Assembly: GCF_021155765.1 (NCBI RefSeq)
Contig: NC_060108.1
Location: 12,931,425 to 12,995,424 of the forward strand
Direction: 5' to 3'
DNA from: Diprion similis
Taxonomy: Eukaryota; Arthropoda; Insecta; Hymenoptera; Diprionidae
DNA: 64,000 bases
A model generated the notes under the pieces. The model was not told the origin of the DNA and ran no database searches. It saw nothing but the letters and a program-made list of their open reading frames with translations. Below, piece by piece: positions 15,380-27,592 of the stretch; the first letter of the stretch is position 1, and each line of letters starts with the position of its first letter. The position numbers and the translations under genes are program-made.

Positions 15380-15413
15380 AAATACATACATACATACATA
15401 CATACATACATAC
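15380..15413. repeat. (CATA)n microsatellite
   Basis: A run of about eight CATA tetranucleotides in AT-rich intergenic DNA. Confidence 0.85.
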
Positions 15414-16192
15414 GAGCACACGTGCATGTATACTTGCAATATTAAATCAATAACAAGTTGCTTAGCATGCATCTATGGCCGATATAGCATGCTTGGACGT
15501 CGAATACATACACACATACAGAGGAAGTCCGTACGAACTTGACAAAAGTCCGACCTTAACCATTTTACAATTTTCTTGCTATTTTTTTTTTTTTTTTCTT
15601 ATTATTACATTCTTTACGACAAAATATATATACTCACTATTCTTCCAAATTTCTTTTTGTCGCAAAGTTTTCGGTAATCTGAAATTTTCAATTTAGACAT
15701 TTTGCGAGCTGAACAATATTTTTAATTCACGATTATAACTTCTGAATACCAAATCCGATCTTTAAAGTAAAGAACTCGAATTGTCCTAAGGAATGTAATA
15801 ACATATCAGCAACGAAATCGAATGGGTTGAGAGTCGGAAGTTTCTTAAGTTGGTTTGGAACCCCTGTATATATATATATGTAACGAAACAATTTATAATT
15901 ATATGTATAACGTTTTGAAAATTATTAGAAGGAAGAAGCCGGAAAAAAGGCGAGATAAATATTTTTTTTACTGCCGCGAAGCATATTTTAATCTGGCACT
16001 AATCATCATTTTACATCCATGTATGCATCTATACATACACATAGATATATACCTATATAGGTATAACGGGTTAATGTAACATTCATTAATAGTCGTAATT
16101 ACCTATATCTATATAATATAATACAAAAGACTTGATGACGACGATGAAATAAAGTCAAGATTAACATCATTTATTAGGAAACTGATATGATA

Positions 16193-16239
16193 ATATTAAT
16201 AATAATAATAATAACAATAACAATAACAATAACAATAAT
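16193..16239. repeat. (AAT)n / (AACAAT)n compound microsatellite
   Basis: An AAT triplet run changes into an AACAAT run, ending at about 16239. Confidence 0.85.
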
Positions 16240-17720
16240 CTTCCTCAGAAATCATATTTTTATATCTAACCATTACCGTAAATGTATAATATATTATACA
16301 TGATACAATATAATATGTATATGATATTAAGGTACGCGCGGTCATACTTACATATTTCATTTTATCTCAAATCACGCATCACTATACTGACGAACAAAGA
16401 TAAAACACAAACATACACGCACGCATGCATATAGAATAATGTAGGATAACATTACAAAATTACATCTAAATATGAATAATATATATAACGTGTAAGATGT
16501 AATCAGTACAGATCCGCGTTTTTTTGGAGCTGCGCAATTTTGGCTGTTTATTACTTAATATATTGTGAATTGTGTTGTTCCAATTACTTTTTTTTTTTAT
16601 GCTTCTACTGTCAATCAATTTTCCACACTGAGTAATTGCCAATATATTTGTATTTCGCGGTATAAAACGAGTGTATAAGCACAGCCTGATCAACGACTAA
16701 ATACCATCTATGAAAATAGTCTAAACTGTCAGGTTCACTCACTTGCGGGTTTAAGTATACAATTTTTCCATTTCGTAATGATGTTATGTATTCTTGAAAT
16801 TTCCATTTTTTTTTTTTTTTTTTTTTTTTCCCCTTAATTCGTATGTATAATGTATATACATTCATACATACGCCCAAGTAAACACAAATATCGTTATTAT
16901 ATTATATATACCATTATAATGATTACGATGCTAGAATAATGAATAATATCTTATTGCTGCTCAGGTAGTGAATAATATGGATATAGTCGAAAAGAAATAT
17001 GAGATATTGCAAAATCGAAGAAAAACGAATGAATAATTGAGGAAGTAAGACTTTAGGAGCGTAATAAATAGTATTGAGTGTGCAGAAAAGTATATTGCGT
17101 ACATTAAGGATCCCGATTATCGACGATCGATTAGAAGTTAGTGGTACAGCCCTTAACTATTTTCGAACTCTGTCGTTATCTCATCATTAAAACCGAAAAC
17201 ACGTGTATTTATTCAAATTTTGAACTCGGTACATTGTGATTTCATGAAACACATTGGTTTGTGTTTAATTTAATGATGAATTTCTCGTATAATGATGAGA
17301 AATAACTGTTGGTACCAGGATTTTATATTTTCAGTAAAACAAAGTTTGCTTTTTTTTTTTTTTAATAAGGATCTAGCGTAATGTACGTAGCATAAGAATA
17401 ATATCAAAACTCAAAAGAGTTCTACCCCCTAATAGTATATACATACAAATGAGTATGACACAGTGTAGCTTTCGGTCTTGCTACTGAAACATAAGTGCTA
17501 GTCTTTAAATAATATATAGCGTTTACATATGTAAACATTTTCACAATTAGGGTGGGCGAATGTGCGTTTAGTATAGGTATATAAAACTAAATATACCTAT
17601 ATGTATAATACATGTACCTACATGCAGACAAATACGAAATGATAATTGCCATATATTATAATGATTGTTATTACCATACCTAGATGTAGATAAAATGAAA
17701 ATATGATCGAATATTATATC

Positions 17721-17750
17721 ATATTATTATTATTATTATTATTATTATTA
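17721..17750. repeat. (ATT)n microsatellite
   Basis: About ten uninterrupted ATT triplets. Confidence 0.85.
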
Positions 17751-19413
17751 CACGTATACATACGATATAGTACATGATTTATAAAATGTTTTGATTCTTA
17801 TACATATGTTTTATATATAAAATTTATTCGTCTGTTTTTTTTTTTTTTTTTTTTTTCTCGAATTAAGAAACGTAATTGTAATTATATTAATATAATGTAT
17901 GTGTGCATGTGATGTGAAACTTGGATATATCAGCATGAATATTTTAATCAGCTGTCTTTACGTAAATGGAGCGCTGTATAGGCATTTGGTGAATGATTTT
18001 GAATTTTTTCTTAATTTTTATTATTTTACTTTATAAATCTATGATAGAATTGAATTATAAAATAGTCTAATCAGGTGATTATTATTACTATTATCGTGGT
18101 ATTCGCGTTTTCAACATTTGATAATATTATACGTATTTGAGAGCTATGGTGAGACTCATATTACAAATTTAAAAAATCAATCCTGTAAATAGAAGAAGGG
18201 TGTAAGCATTGACAAATTTTATTCTTATATCATGGTTCTCTCTTTTTTTTTTTCCATTCGTGAACGCAGAAATGATTTTATTTTTCTTGTTCACTCGAAG
18301 TATCTAGCATATTTTTAACTGATCACCTTAGTTGCTCGGGCATGATTATTATTTTACTCGACTACTCTTTACATATTTTACTTCCGAATCCACATACATT
18401 TGTGGTAATGTACGTACTACATTATAAATATCTTGATTTTTACATTAGACACGACTCAATCCGTTACGTAAATGTTACATCACAATTATACCTCTTACGT
18501 TATTGTTTTAATTATACATATACGTTATATACACACAATGCGAAAACTGATTCAGCAACACGCATAAAGGAATGCCAATGTACTACTACATATTTTTCAA
18601 TTAATATTATACGTATACACAATACAGTTTCAACATAAACACACACACACATACACGTTGTTTCTAATTATAATTAACGACTTTGTTTTTAATAAAAGGC
18701 AATTTAAAGCGGTAATTTAAAAAAATGTATATATTATTTCTTAAATAATAAATGTTACGCAAAGTAAAACGCCGATCATCGGTTAAATTTTACCGAGGCT
18801 TATACTCATTATTGCATCGTGCAGTGGATGGAAATCTTGAAACTGAGATCTTGGTTCGTGAAAGTGTAGTGCCTTATACGTTTCTCTCAATTATGGTCTA
18901 ATCGATTTAACTTTACCCTATTAGCCCAAATTATTTTGCCATTCGTCATTATCACGGTAAATCTTTGATGATACGTCGACATGATGTATCGACATCAGCG
19001 GTCAAATGACAATCCTATACTATTTTTTTAATAGAATAGAGCCAATGCAGCTAAAAATAATAAGAATGATAATGATAGCATTAGTCGTATATAAGTAATA
19101 GTAATACAGAAACAAGAATTATGGAATGAGAATGATGACAATAAGAACAGCCCATAAATTGTACTTGTTTTACATATAAATATCATAGCGGTAGCGTGTC
19201 ACAGAGCCTGAAACATGATGAAAAATTTCAGAACATCTTAGGGAATTCGACATTCTAGCCTGGCTTCAGGAATCTGAGACTTTGGAAATTTCAAATGACT
19301 GTTTACTCGGCAGAAGAATCTACAGAAAGACTCCTAAAATTCTCTTAATACAATCATCAAGCGTCTTTTAAACAACGCTTGAGTTTCAGTCGCAGTCATA
19401 TTCACTTTACTTC

Positions 19414-19572
19414 ATGGTGTTTCAGGGATGCAATTTCGGTATGGAGGTTTTTCGAATGTGGAAAAAAAATCTGTGGATACGCCGAAGGTGCTACCCTTAT
19501 TGCTACATATTCATTATACTGTTGCCAGCTGCCATCGAAGTTGGTGAGACCATTTTCACTAGAGAGCTCAAG
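19414..19572 (+). pseudogene. Orphan exon-like ORF resembling an ABCA N-terminus
   Basis: The frame starts with ATG (a second ATG follows at 19441) and can be spliced at a GT after 19572 (ctcaag|gttagt). The 53 residues include the stretch FRMWKKNLWIRRR followed by a hydrophobic segment ending in IILLPA. This W-K-N, basic cluster, hydrophobic, LLP layout is that of the first membrane segment of ABCA-type ABC transporters. I found no further ABCA exon, and in particular no Walker A or signature motif, on this strand downstream. It may be a relic, a first exon with a very long intron, or chance. Confidence 0.3.
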
Positions 19573-20511
19573 GTTAGTTCTATCACCACTAATACAAATC
19601 AAGATCAAATATCATACTAAAACGACCTATAGCTTATCCTCCAATTGTAAGGTAGGAGGTCAACATACGGTGAATAAGAATAGTTTGCAATTTTTCAATC
19701 GAGGAATCGAATCAGCTAAATACTTGGCTTATCATTCTATGTAGAACAGTCACCATACATTTATCACTTGATCATTACACAGTAATTCCATAAATTTTGG
19801 TCTTTTGGTCTTCTAGCACCACGAAATGACTGCCTGATACATCACAGCAAATCAGCGTAATCTGATTGGATCATTTTGGTTTCATGAATTGTAATTTACA
19901 GATCATTGACGGTGTTAAACTTCTCGAGACATTTGTATGGATCCTAAGATCGAAAACAATTAGTGATCGTTCGCATCTTCGTGATCAAATCGTGTTTTTG
20001 ACTAGACAAGCCAGCACGTATGACATTTCTTGAATGATTTTCAAAAATTAAACTGCTTCTTGATTGGACGAAGAAATTTTATGGAATAACCCACATCTGG
20101 TAATGAATACCTAAAACGTATTTGACGTTACAATCTTAAGACATAGAAAAAAAGTTAACGCAGAAATAATCAACTACAAACTCTCTATATCGGTATGTAT
20201 CGAGAATTGCAATTCCGAAATGATCGAATTTGAAGTATAACAAAAACAGCATTAACTCGTTTATGTTAACCTGACGGATAACAATTTAAACGAAAGCTAG
20301 TCTGGAATTGTAATTTAGGAAGCTGTATATGGGTACAGTGGGTTTCGTAATTTAAACAGTTTATATAGAGTCATACTGCAATACAATAACACCCAATTTT
20401 TACTTTGCAGATATTGTATTATACAAAGACGCGATCAAGCTGCAGATATCATTTATCTTTCAGGTTGTTCCTCGGTCTAACAATCTCGTGCTTGATGATT
20501 AGTCGTCATTT
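19573..20511. other. Intergenic region, nothing recognised
   Basis: AT-rich DNA between the orphan exon-like ORF and the 3' end of the acidic repeat protein gene. The part next to 20512 is presumably the 3' UTR of that minus-strand gene. Confidence 0.5.
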
Positions 20512-23043
20512 CTAACTAGGCTGATGGGGTGCAAGGCCTGAATTGGCCGGCCTGAAGAGATTCAAGTTCTCGTTATAGTTGACATTTGTGTCTTTCTTCG
20601 TGTTCATAATTTTACTAAAATCTTTGTCAATGTTGCCAACTTTTTCGGAGAAGTTTTCTCTGCTCTCTTCGTTGCTTCCAATGTTGCGTCTTGACTCCAA
20701 GTACGGCAAATCGTTCGTATTCTCATTGATGTTAACGCCTCTTCTGAGATGATTCAAGTTCTTTTTTGACGATTCCAAACCCTGGTAGAAATTAAACGAA
20801 GAATCAAAAGAGGTTGACTGTTATAGAAAAATGCTTTACGTGCGGTACCGACCTGTATATTATTAGTCAGTCGTCGCCGAAATAGATTTTTATAATATTC
20901 ATCATCCTTCTTGCCTTGGAGGCCAAATTGGTTGACGTTCTTGTTGTAATTGAAGTTTTCATTCACCAATAATCTCCCCGACTCGGGAGATTCGTCGCTG
21001 CTCTCATCTGAATCGTCATCCTCATTGTCTTCCTCGTGGTGGTCTTCCTGGCGAGAACTATCTTCGCCCTCATCACTTTGATGCTCACTACGGTCCTCAC
21101 TCACCTCACTATGATCCTTACTATGATCCTCAGCATGATCCTCATTGTCACGCTTACTATCATCCTCACTATCATCCTCATTGTCACGCTTACTATCATC
21201 CTCAGCATGATCCTCATTGTCACGCTTACTATCATCCTCACTATCATCCTCATTGTCACGCTTACTATCATCCTCACTATGATCCTCATTATCGCGCTTA
21301 CTATCATCCTCACTATGATCTTCATTGTCACGCTTACTATCATCCTCACTATCATCCTCATTGTCACGCTTACTATCATCCTCACTATGATCCTCATTGT
21401 CGCGCTTACTATCATCCTCACTATGATCCTCATTATCACGCTTACTATCATCCTCAGTATGATCCTCGGCATGATCTTCATTGTCACGCTTACTATCATC
21501 CTCACTATGATCCTCATTATCACGCTTACTATCATCCTCACTATGATCCTCATTATCGCGCTTACTATCATCCTCACTATGATCCTCATTATCACGCTTA
21601 CTATCATCCTCAGTATGATCCTCGGCATGATCTTCATTGTCACGCTTACTATCATCCTCACTATGATCCTCAGTGTCACGCTTACTATCATCCTCGCTAT
21701 GATCCTCATTGTCACGCTTACTATCAGCCTCAGTATGATCCTCGGCATGATCTTCATTGTCACGCTTACTATCATCCTCAGTATGATCCTCATTGTCACG
21801 CTTACTATCATCCTCGCTATGATCCTCATTGTCACGCTTACTATCATCCTCGCTATGATCCTCATTGTCACGCTTACTATCATCCTCGCTATGATCCTCA
21901 CTACGACCTTCACCATCATCCTCATTATCATCAGAATCGTGGCTATCATTATCCTGATCGGTTCGAGAATCACCTTCGATGGCATCGGTCTTGTTCTCCA
22001 TGGCTTGCCCTTGGTTAATGTTTTGACGAGCAACTATAAAATACATTATTACTTGAAATTCATTTTATCTTCTACACATATGCTTACTTATCTTTCCAGT
22101 TCGAGGCGAGTGCAAATTGACGATAGAAAATATATGTCCTGCAATACTCTGAGGCAGACTCACGGTTGCTGGTATCAATTCCCAAAGGCTGCGGGTTCAC
22201 GTATTGCATCGGCATTCTCGGTTTGAAAGTATTTTTGTTTATATTTTTATTGTAATCACGCCTTGCTATTTGTCCGGTCTTTGTAGCGTTGTCGAGTTTC
22301 TCCAGCAAAGAGCCCATAGCTGTGATTAAGGCCAGCGCATTCTCTTTACTCAGTTTATCTCCGGACGCCTCGTTTAAAGCCTTTATTAAATCCTTGGTTT
22401 TTTTCAACTCAAGGGCTTCGGCATCCGATTCGGCGTCGGCATCAGTTACAACCGAATCAGACCTTTCTATCGGTGTTTTGGTCATCGTGTTGTCAGCCGT
22501 CGTTGATTCGGACGTCTCGTCATGACTTGCCCGCGCCGTCACAGCGGCTGTGTTAATCTAACAATTTTTTGTTTTTCATTTTTCAAATCATTCTAGCGAG
22601 GGATTGAGGAGTGGGGTGATATAGCAGAAATCCCAGACGATAACTACTTACCTTTTCGGGGTTGTTACCGGATCTGGGAGTCTTGGGCGTTTGTGAGGAC
22701 AACGAATTCGTGTTCGAACCATTATTGAAACTCCGTCGTAAAAGCTCGTTCGTATTCTCATTTTTGTTCACGGAATCATGCCCCTTAGGTTTTCCCTGTT
22801 GCCAAAAATATATATTAAGTGCTTGCAGCAGTTTGATATAGCAATTATATTGAGACCATAAAATTAGCCATATTTTCACTGACAGGCTTGTGCGATTTAA
22901 AAACTTTGTTCATAATTTAGATACATTGGCACATTGCACGGATAACGTTCGACAGACTTCTTTTTATCAGCCTTCCGGGTTACCTGGATGCAAGCAATAA
23001 TGCTGAACAGCACTAAGGCTACCAAAATCGACGGGCGAGCCAT
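20512..23043 (-). CDS. Secreted highly acidic repeat protein, family unknown
   Basis: Five exons on the minus strand: 22984-23043, 22652-22795, 22164-22557, 20853-22033, 20512-20781. Phases agree throughout and give 682 residues. Exon 1 encodes only a signal peptide (MARPSILVALVLFSIIACIQ), so the product enters the secretory pathway. Exons 2 and 5 are Asn-rich and share a pattern, NENTN(E/D)L...RR...GSN. Exon 3 is a mixed segment with a likely helical part (KKTKDLIKALNEASGDKLSKENALALITAMGSLLEKL). Exon 4 holds 20 tandem repeats at residues 244-495, consensus DNEDHSEDDSKR, three of them lengthened to 16 residues, followed by an acidic Ser/Asp/Glu tail. Each repeat carries a Lys-Arg pair and Ser in CK2-like acidic contexts. 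The exon 4 donor (cag|gtcggt) is weak but preserves frame. I do not recognise the family. Function could be mineral or ion binding, a silk or glue component, or a multi-peptide precursor; none is shown. Confidence 0.8.
21147..21902 (-). repeat. 36-bp coding tandem repeat, 20 units
   Basis: This is the DNA of the acidic repeat domain. Units are 36 bp (12 codons), with three 48-bp variants that encode an extra HAED-type insertion. Because the period is a multiple of three and the units lack stops, frames on both strands stay open for hundreds of codons; only the minus-strand acidic frame joins the signal-peptide exons. Units are nearly identical, so copy number is likely to vary between individuals or assemblies. 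Confidence 0.9.
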
Positions 23044-23124
23044 GATTTTCTTCTTTGGCTACTCTGTCAGGCACTCTTGCCGGAACAATTCTAACAATGA
23101 GAAATTTTCCGGTGTTGATATGTG

Positions 23125-23132
23125 TTTATAGG
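23125..23132 (-). promoter_or_regulatory. Possible TATA box of the acidic repeat protein gene
   Basis: On the minus strand CCTATAAA lies about 85 bp upstream of the start codon. With the usual spacing of about 30 bp to the transcription start, this would leave a 5' UTR of roughly 50 nt. No experimental support. Confidence 0.4.
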
Positions 23133-26100
23133 TGCAAACCGATTCCCGATAACAATCGCATATCAACAAGGTCCGCCGACAACCAAATCAACAATTAGCA
23201 ACACCAGCCCGTCACACATTCGTCATCCATTGGTAAGGCTGATTTGCATCGTAATCTTAATTAAAGCCGATGTAGAATTCACACGCTTAAACTTATCGTG
23301 AATTTATGTCGCTCGTCTATTTCAACTGTAAAAAAATTTTCCTCAATATAAACAATGCAAAATTCTTTTACAACTCGAATAGCAGTCCTCTAATACTGTC
23401 TTACGAAAAGTGTTTACTTTATAAGTATCTGTACCTAACAAAGTGAAGAAGCCCAATACGTAGTATCTGGTGAAAAAACCGGTCAGTAGCATATCATGTA
23501 AAAATTATGATTAGAAATATTTCTAATATCCACGTATCTGTGCTGCGTAATTTAGTTGTTAGTGTCCATGGCAAGATATGCAGTAATCAAATTACAGGAA
23601 CACAACAAACAGCGTTGGTTCTCGGCTCGCCAGTTTATCACAACGGTTCATTAAGTAGTATAATTAAAACTAGCTATTGACTGCCCTCACAATGATATTT
23701 TCATTCTTTAAACGTGAAATTGAGATTTTGCTATTTCAAACGTCGGTTACTTTTATTTTTGCTAGTTTTGAATCCGAGCCTTTCGTGTTACTTAAAAACT
23801 TCAAATTTTAGCCCGGTATTCACCTACTATGAGACTGAGAACCTACTAAGCGACACGTATTTTTTTTAGCTGCCATCAAATACTTTAAGGGGGTGAAACC
23901 ATCCTTCAAAGTAAGGCATGTCAAGGAGCGATTTGGCAGTTTCACCCACAAACACATAATATTTTTAAAAAAATCCTCTTAAAAAGTATTTTTCTCAATT
24001 AAGAGAGAACAGAAAACAAAAAAAAAATCTGCCAAATTGCCTCTTGACATGCTTTTCTTCGGAAGGTGCTTTCACCCCTTTAAAGTGTCCAAAGGCAGAT
24101 AAAAAAACACGCGTCGCTTAGTTTTTAGTCTACTATAAAATCGAAGAGGTCAACATGGGATACCTTCCTTGCGAGTTATATTTGATCAAATCGTAATTGT
24201 ATCAATTAAAGTTAAAAGTTCTTATTTACTTATTTTAAAAAATTTCAAATTTTCATACTATTTTCACCGTAAAAATTCACCCGCAATGCACTTAATTATT
24301 CCAACTTATTATTTTTTTTTTCTTTATTGCCTTACTTATTGTCAGGAATTTTGATTATTTATCACCATCGATTTCTTCGTTAAAAATAAGATGTTAAAGA
24401 AATTCACAACAGTGACACTGGAGCATAAAAATTTAACATCGTAATTTTTATTCATGATAAAATTAACATTAAAACATCAAATCAGGTGACGATAGATGCT
24501 ATTAGAATTGAATCGTAATAAACGGAATGGTAACCTAATGTGTTCTCTGGATATGACGAGGCGTGAATCAAATTTGAATCTACAGTTAATTCAGATGCGA
24601 GTACCTGCAGTTGATTGGAACATTAGATATGCATGGTGGGTTAATTACATTCATGTTCCATTTCTTTAGGTCACTGTTGCGCTCCACGGTCTGCACAGTT
24701 CTGTCGGTATAAGTCGATGGATCTGAAAAGTTCTAGAAGAGTCTTGTACAATAATATTTTAGTTATAGTTCCTTGAGAAATAGTGTCTTTTGTTCAATTT
24801 CTGTAGGCAGCCAAAATCGTCTGTTTTTACGTTTCTGATGGTTTTTATTTTTCCGAGGTGCAGATTTGTCTAAATCTAAAAAACAAGAAATTTCTCATTC
24901 AGCGATAATGTAGCTATGGTATAGCATCAGGATTCAAAGACAAAAATTATTGTGTTCAGTACAACTCTCGTTCGGTTCGACCCAAAAAAGATATTATACT
25001 TAAAAAATTTATATTAAACAAATGGTTAAGCGTATCGTTATACTTTAGATAATTTTATAAAGAATATGTAACCCAAATTTGAAGTAAATCGGACAAGCAG
25101 TCGGTGAGATTTTTTCACAGACATTGTGAAAAAGGTTGTTTCGAGAAAAACGCAAAAGTAAAATCGCATTTTATATCTAATAAAAAGTGATTTTCAATTA
25201 CACCTTTAGTATCCGATTTCCGTCCTGTACAATCTCTCTTCTACAGATTCAAGTTTTTTTTTCTATATTTTTGTAAACCGTTATGTCTATTTTTTTTTTT
25301 TTTTTTGTCTCCTCTATCTTATCTTCTCCAGCTTCTCTGAAAAGTGGGCGTGCAGTAACGAGATTTTACCACTATATTGATAACCTTGCCCAAATAATAT
25401 CCAATAAGTGTAGGCACACCAAAGAGAGAAGAAAAACCATCCTTCCGTCACGTGCCGTTTCCTGAAACGGTTAGTCCTTCCGTGTTTCGGAAAATTTGCA
25501 AAATAAAGGTAAAAAATTTTTCACACGCTAAAATGAGGTTCAGCGATAAATTTTTTTTTTTTTTTTTTTTTTCAATACTTTTCAATACGAAAAATCTATA
25601 TCTAGAACGTATTTGTTTTCAAAATGGCTCGTTTTATCGTTGGAATCATTTATATCGCTTATACCGCTATAGCAGCTACCATATAAGTGCTATCGAAAAA
25701 AGTTTAAGACCAAAAATGTTCGACTTGCAATTTTTCATGAAACTGGTTGTATACGTTCAATTTTTTTCATCTTATTTGATGTGCGATTGCATTCACTCAC
25801 GACACTAATGAAGTGACTGCGAATATAAAAACGACCAATATCATTTGATGCAAATATTTTTAATTGGAAAAACACGTATAATAATTACACAATTAATGAC
25901 AAGAATTTTGCAGGAACAGTTAGAACTATTTTAGTTAACTTAAAGGAGTATATGGAATGTAATTATTTCAACACTTAGATTTTTCGTTTGTTGTCTCAAA
26001 TTGTTAGTTTCGATAAGCGGTTGATTTGAAACCCTAATAAAATACATGATACATTAAGTTTCTCAATGAAAGGTAGACATAAAAAAAATACGTCGTATGG

Positions 26101-27592
26101 ATTTCATAGGTTTTTATAGAAAAAATCTAATCAAAATTAAAGAAACAAATACACCTATAAGATGAAAAATAACTTTGGCATTTCTCATACTATTATACGA
26201 GATTCACGTACTAACGCGTATGCTGTCTTGTCTTTGTAATATGCTCAACTCAAAATATTTAAGATGACAATACGCAACGCGTTAACCCACAATTACATCG
26301 AGAATTTGTTTTTTCACGTAATTGTTATGACTTCTTTAATATTTTCCATAGTCAATAATGGATATGATCGGTTCTCGCGAAACACCATACATCTATATAG
26401 TAAGTACTTATGTTTGGCAATTATAATACATTAAAAGTACATTACCTCCTAAGTAATAAAATTACGTAAGAACAAGCTATTCTTAACAGAGAGGAAGATT
26501 GTTTTTCAAACGGCATATCTGTATGTGTATAGAATCAAAAAAACTCTTCTTCCAGCTAATGTATAATATATAAATTATTTTAATACCTATAATCGTAACA
26601 TTCATTTTCGGAACATCGATGTTTTCCGTTGATTTATATCCAACACTTGGCTCTCATTTAATTATTACACATCATTCTTCAGAAAAATAGGTTTTTACAT
26701 ATGCTTTATAATAAGTTAAGGTATATTTCTTCGTACTGCTGTCGTTATTTGAATTATCATTAGTCTAATACTTACGAGACTAAGAAATTAATATCACTGT
26801 CGTAATTTATTGATCATTCTTTCAGCTCGATTTCATATGATGTATGTTGAAAGTTAAGAGTTTCGCCGACTAAGGTTTACTGTTACTGAAAAACTATTCA
26901 TTGGTATGTAGTTATCAATCCTTACAGTAACAATATTTCCTTAAGTGATATTGGCTATTTTCTATACATCTAGCTTGAGATCCATATTTGTTTATTCTAC
27001 TGACGTCAGTAATCTGGAATTAATGACAAATTATTAGAAAAACAGTTGTAACATATTTATAAAAATGTACGAGTACTTTATTACAACTAGACTAAAAAAA
27101 TATCTTACACAAATATGTATATATAATTTCTATTATATCTAATTATTTTTGTGATGTTAAACAGGTAAAACCAAGACGTGAGACATGAATCGATTTCGTT
27201 TATCCAAAAAATTGATTAGAGATTCCTTACAAGACCTCAAAACCATTTCAGTTGCCTTAAAAAAATTTCAAGATTTTGAATACCGTTGAAGAACTGCAAA
27301 GGATTGGTTGAGTATAAGCTATGGCAAATTACTATGAATGACTTCCTACGATTTAACGTGACTGTAACACGATTAGAAAGGATTTTTAAATATTTTAATA
27401 TCTCTATGTGATTTCCAATACAAACATCGAATCATTTTTCAGGACTTTAATGAAATACACGTAACTTCAAAATAATGACTAGATGGGACTCTGAGAGAGT
27501 TCAAACATTCTTCATGCACAGTACACCAGAGTTCGAGCACTTGTTGGTTTGATTTAATTTAGAAAATCAAGTAAAGTTACATGAAAAAATTA
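23133..27592. other. Intergenic AT-rich region
   Basis: About 4.4 kb without a recognisable gene. ORFs of 60-118 residues at 24169-25808 are low-complexity and run through T tracts. The only structured element seen is the palindromic repeat at 23831-24131. Confidence 0.5.
23831..24131. mobile_element. Imperfect palindromic element, MITE-like
   Basis: The left arm (about 23831-23939) and the right arm (about 24029-24131) are reverse complements of each other with mismatches. Matching words include ctaagcgac / gtcgcttag, actttaagggggtgaaa / ttcacccctttaaagt, and gcatgtcaag / cttgacatgc. The spacer is about 90 bp of AT-rich DNA. The 7-bp word ctactat occurs directly at both edges (23824-23830 and 24130-24136), which could be a target-site duplication. 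There is no coding sequence, as expected for a non-autonomous foldback element. Confidence 0.6.

Larger units (their letters stand above)
11954..19378. other. AT-rich intergenic DNA and probable 3' UTR
   Basis: About 7.4 kb follows the transporter stop codon without a recognisable gene. The first part is presumably 3' UTR; its end cannot be placed. The rest is dominated by T runs, ATA-rich words and microsatellites (separate entries). Reading frames up to 98 residues, for example at 18342-18638, have low-complexity composition and no family resemblance. Confidence 0.55.

Noticed and set aside
18342..18638. 98-codon plus-strand ORF in AT-rich DNA
   Set aside because: Composition follows the local AT bias, and there are no splice sites or motifs.
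21036..22226. 396-codon plus-strand ORF of repeated IILTMI/IVTLT residues, and a 310-codon minus-strand ORF in another frame
   Set aside because: Both are shadows of the 36-bp coding repeat, which lacks stops in several frames. Only the acidic minus-strand frame connects by phase-correct introns to a signal peptide.
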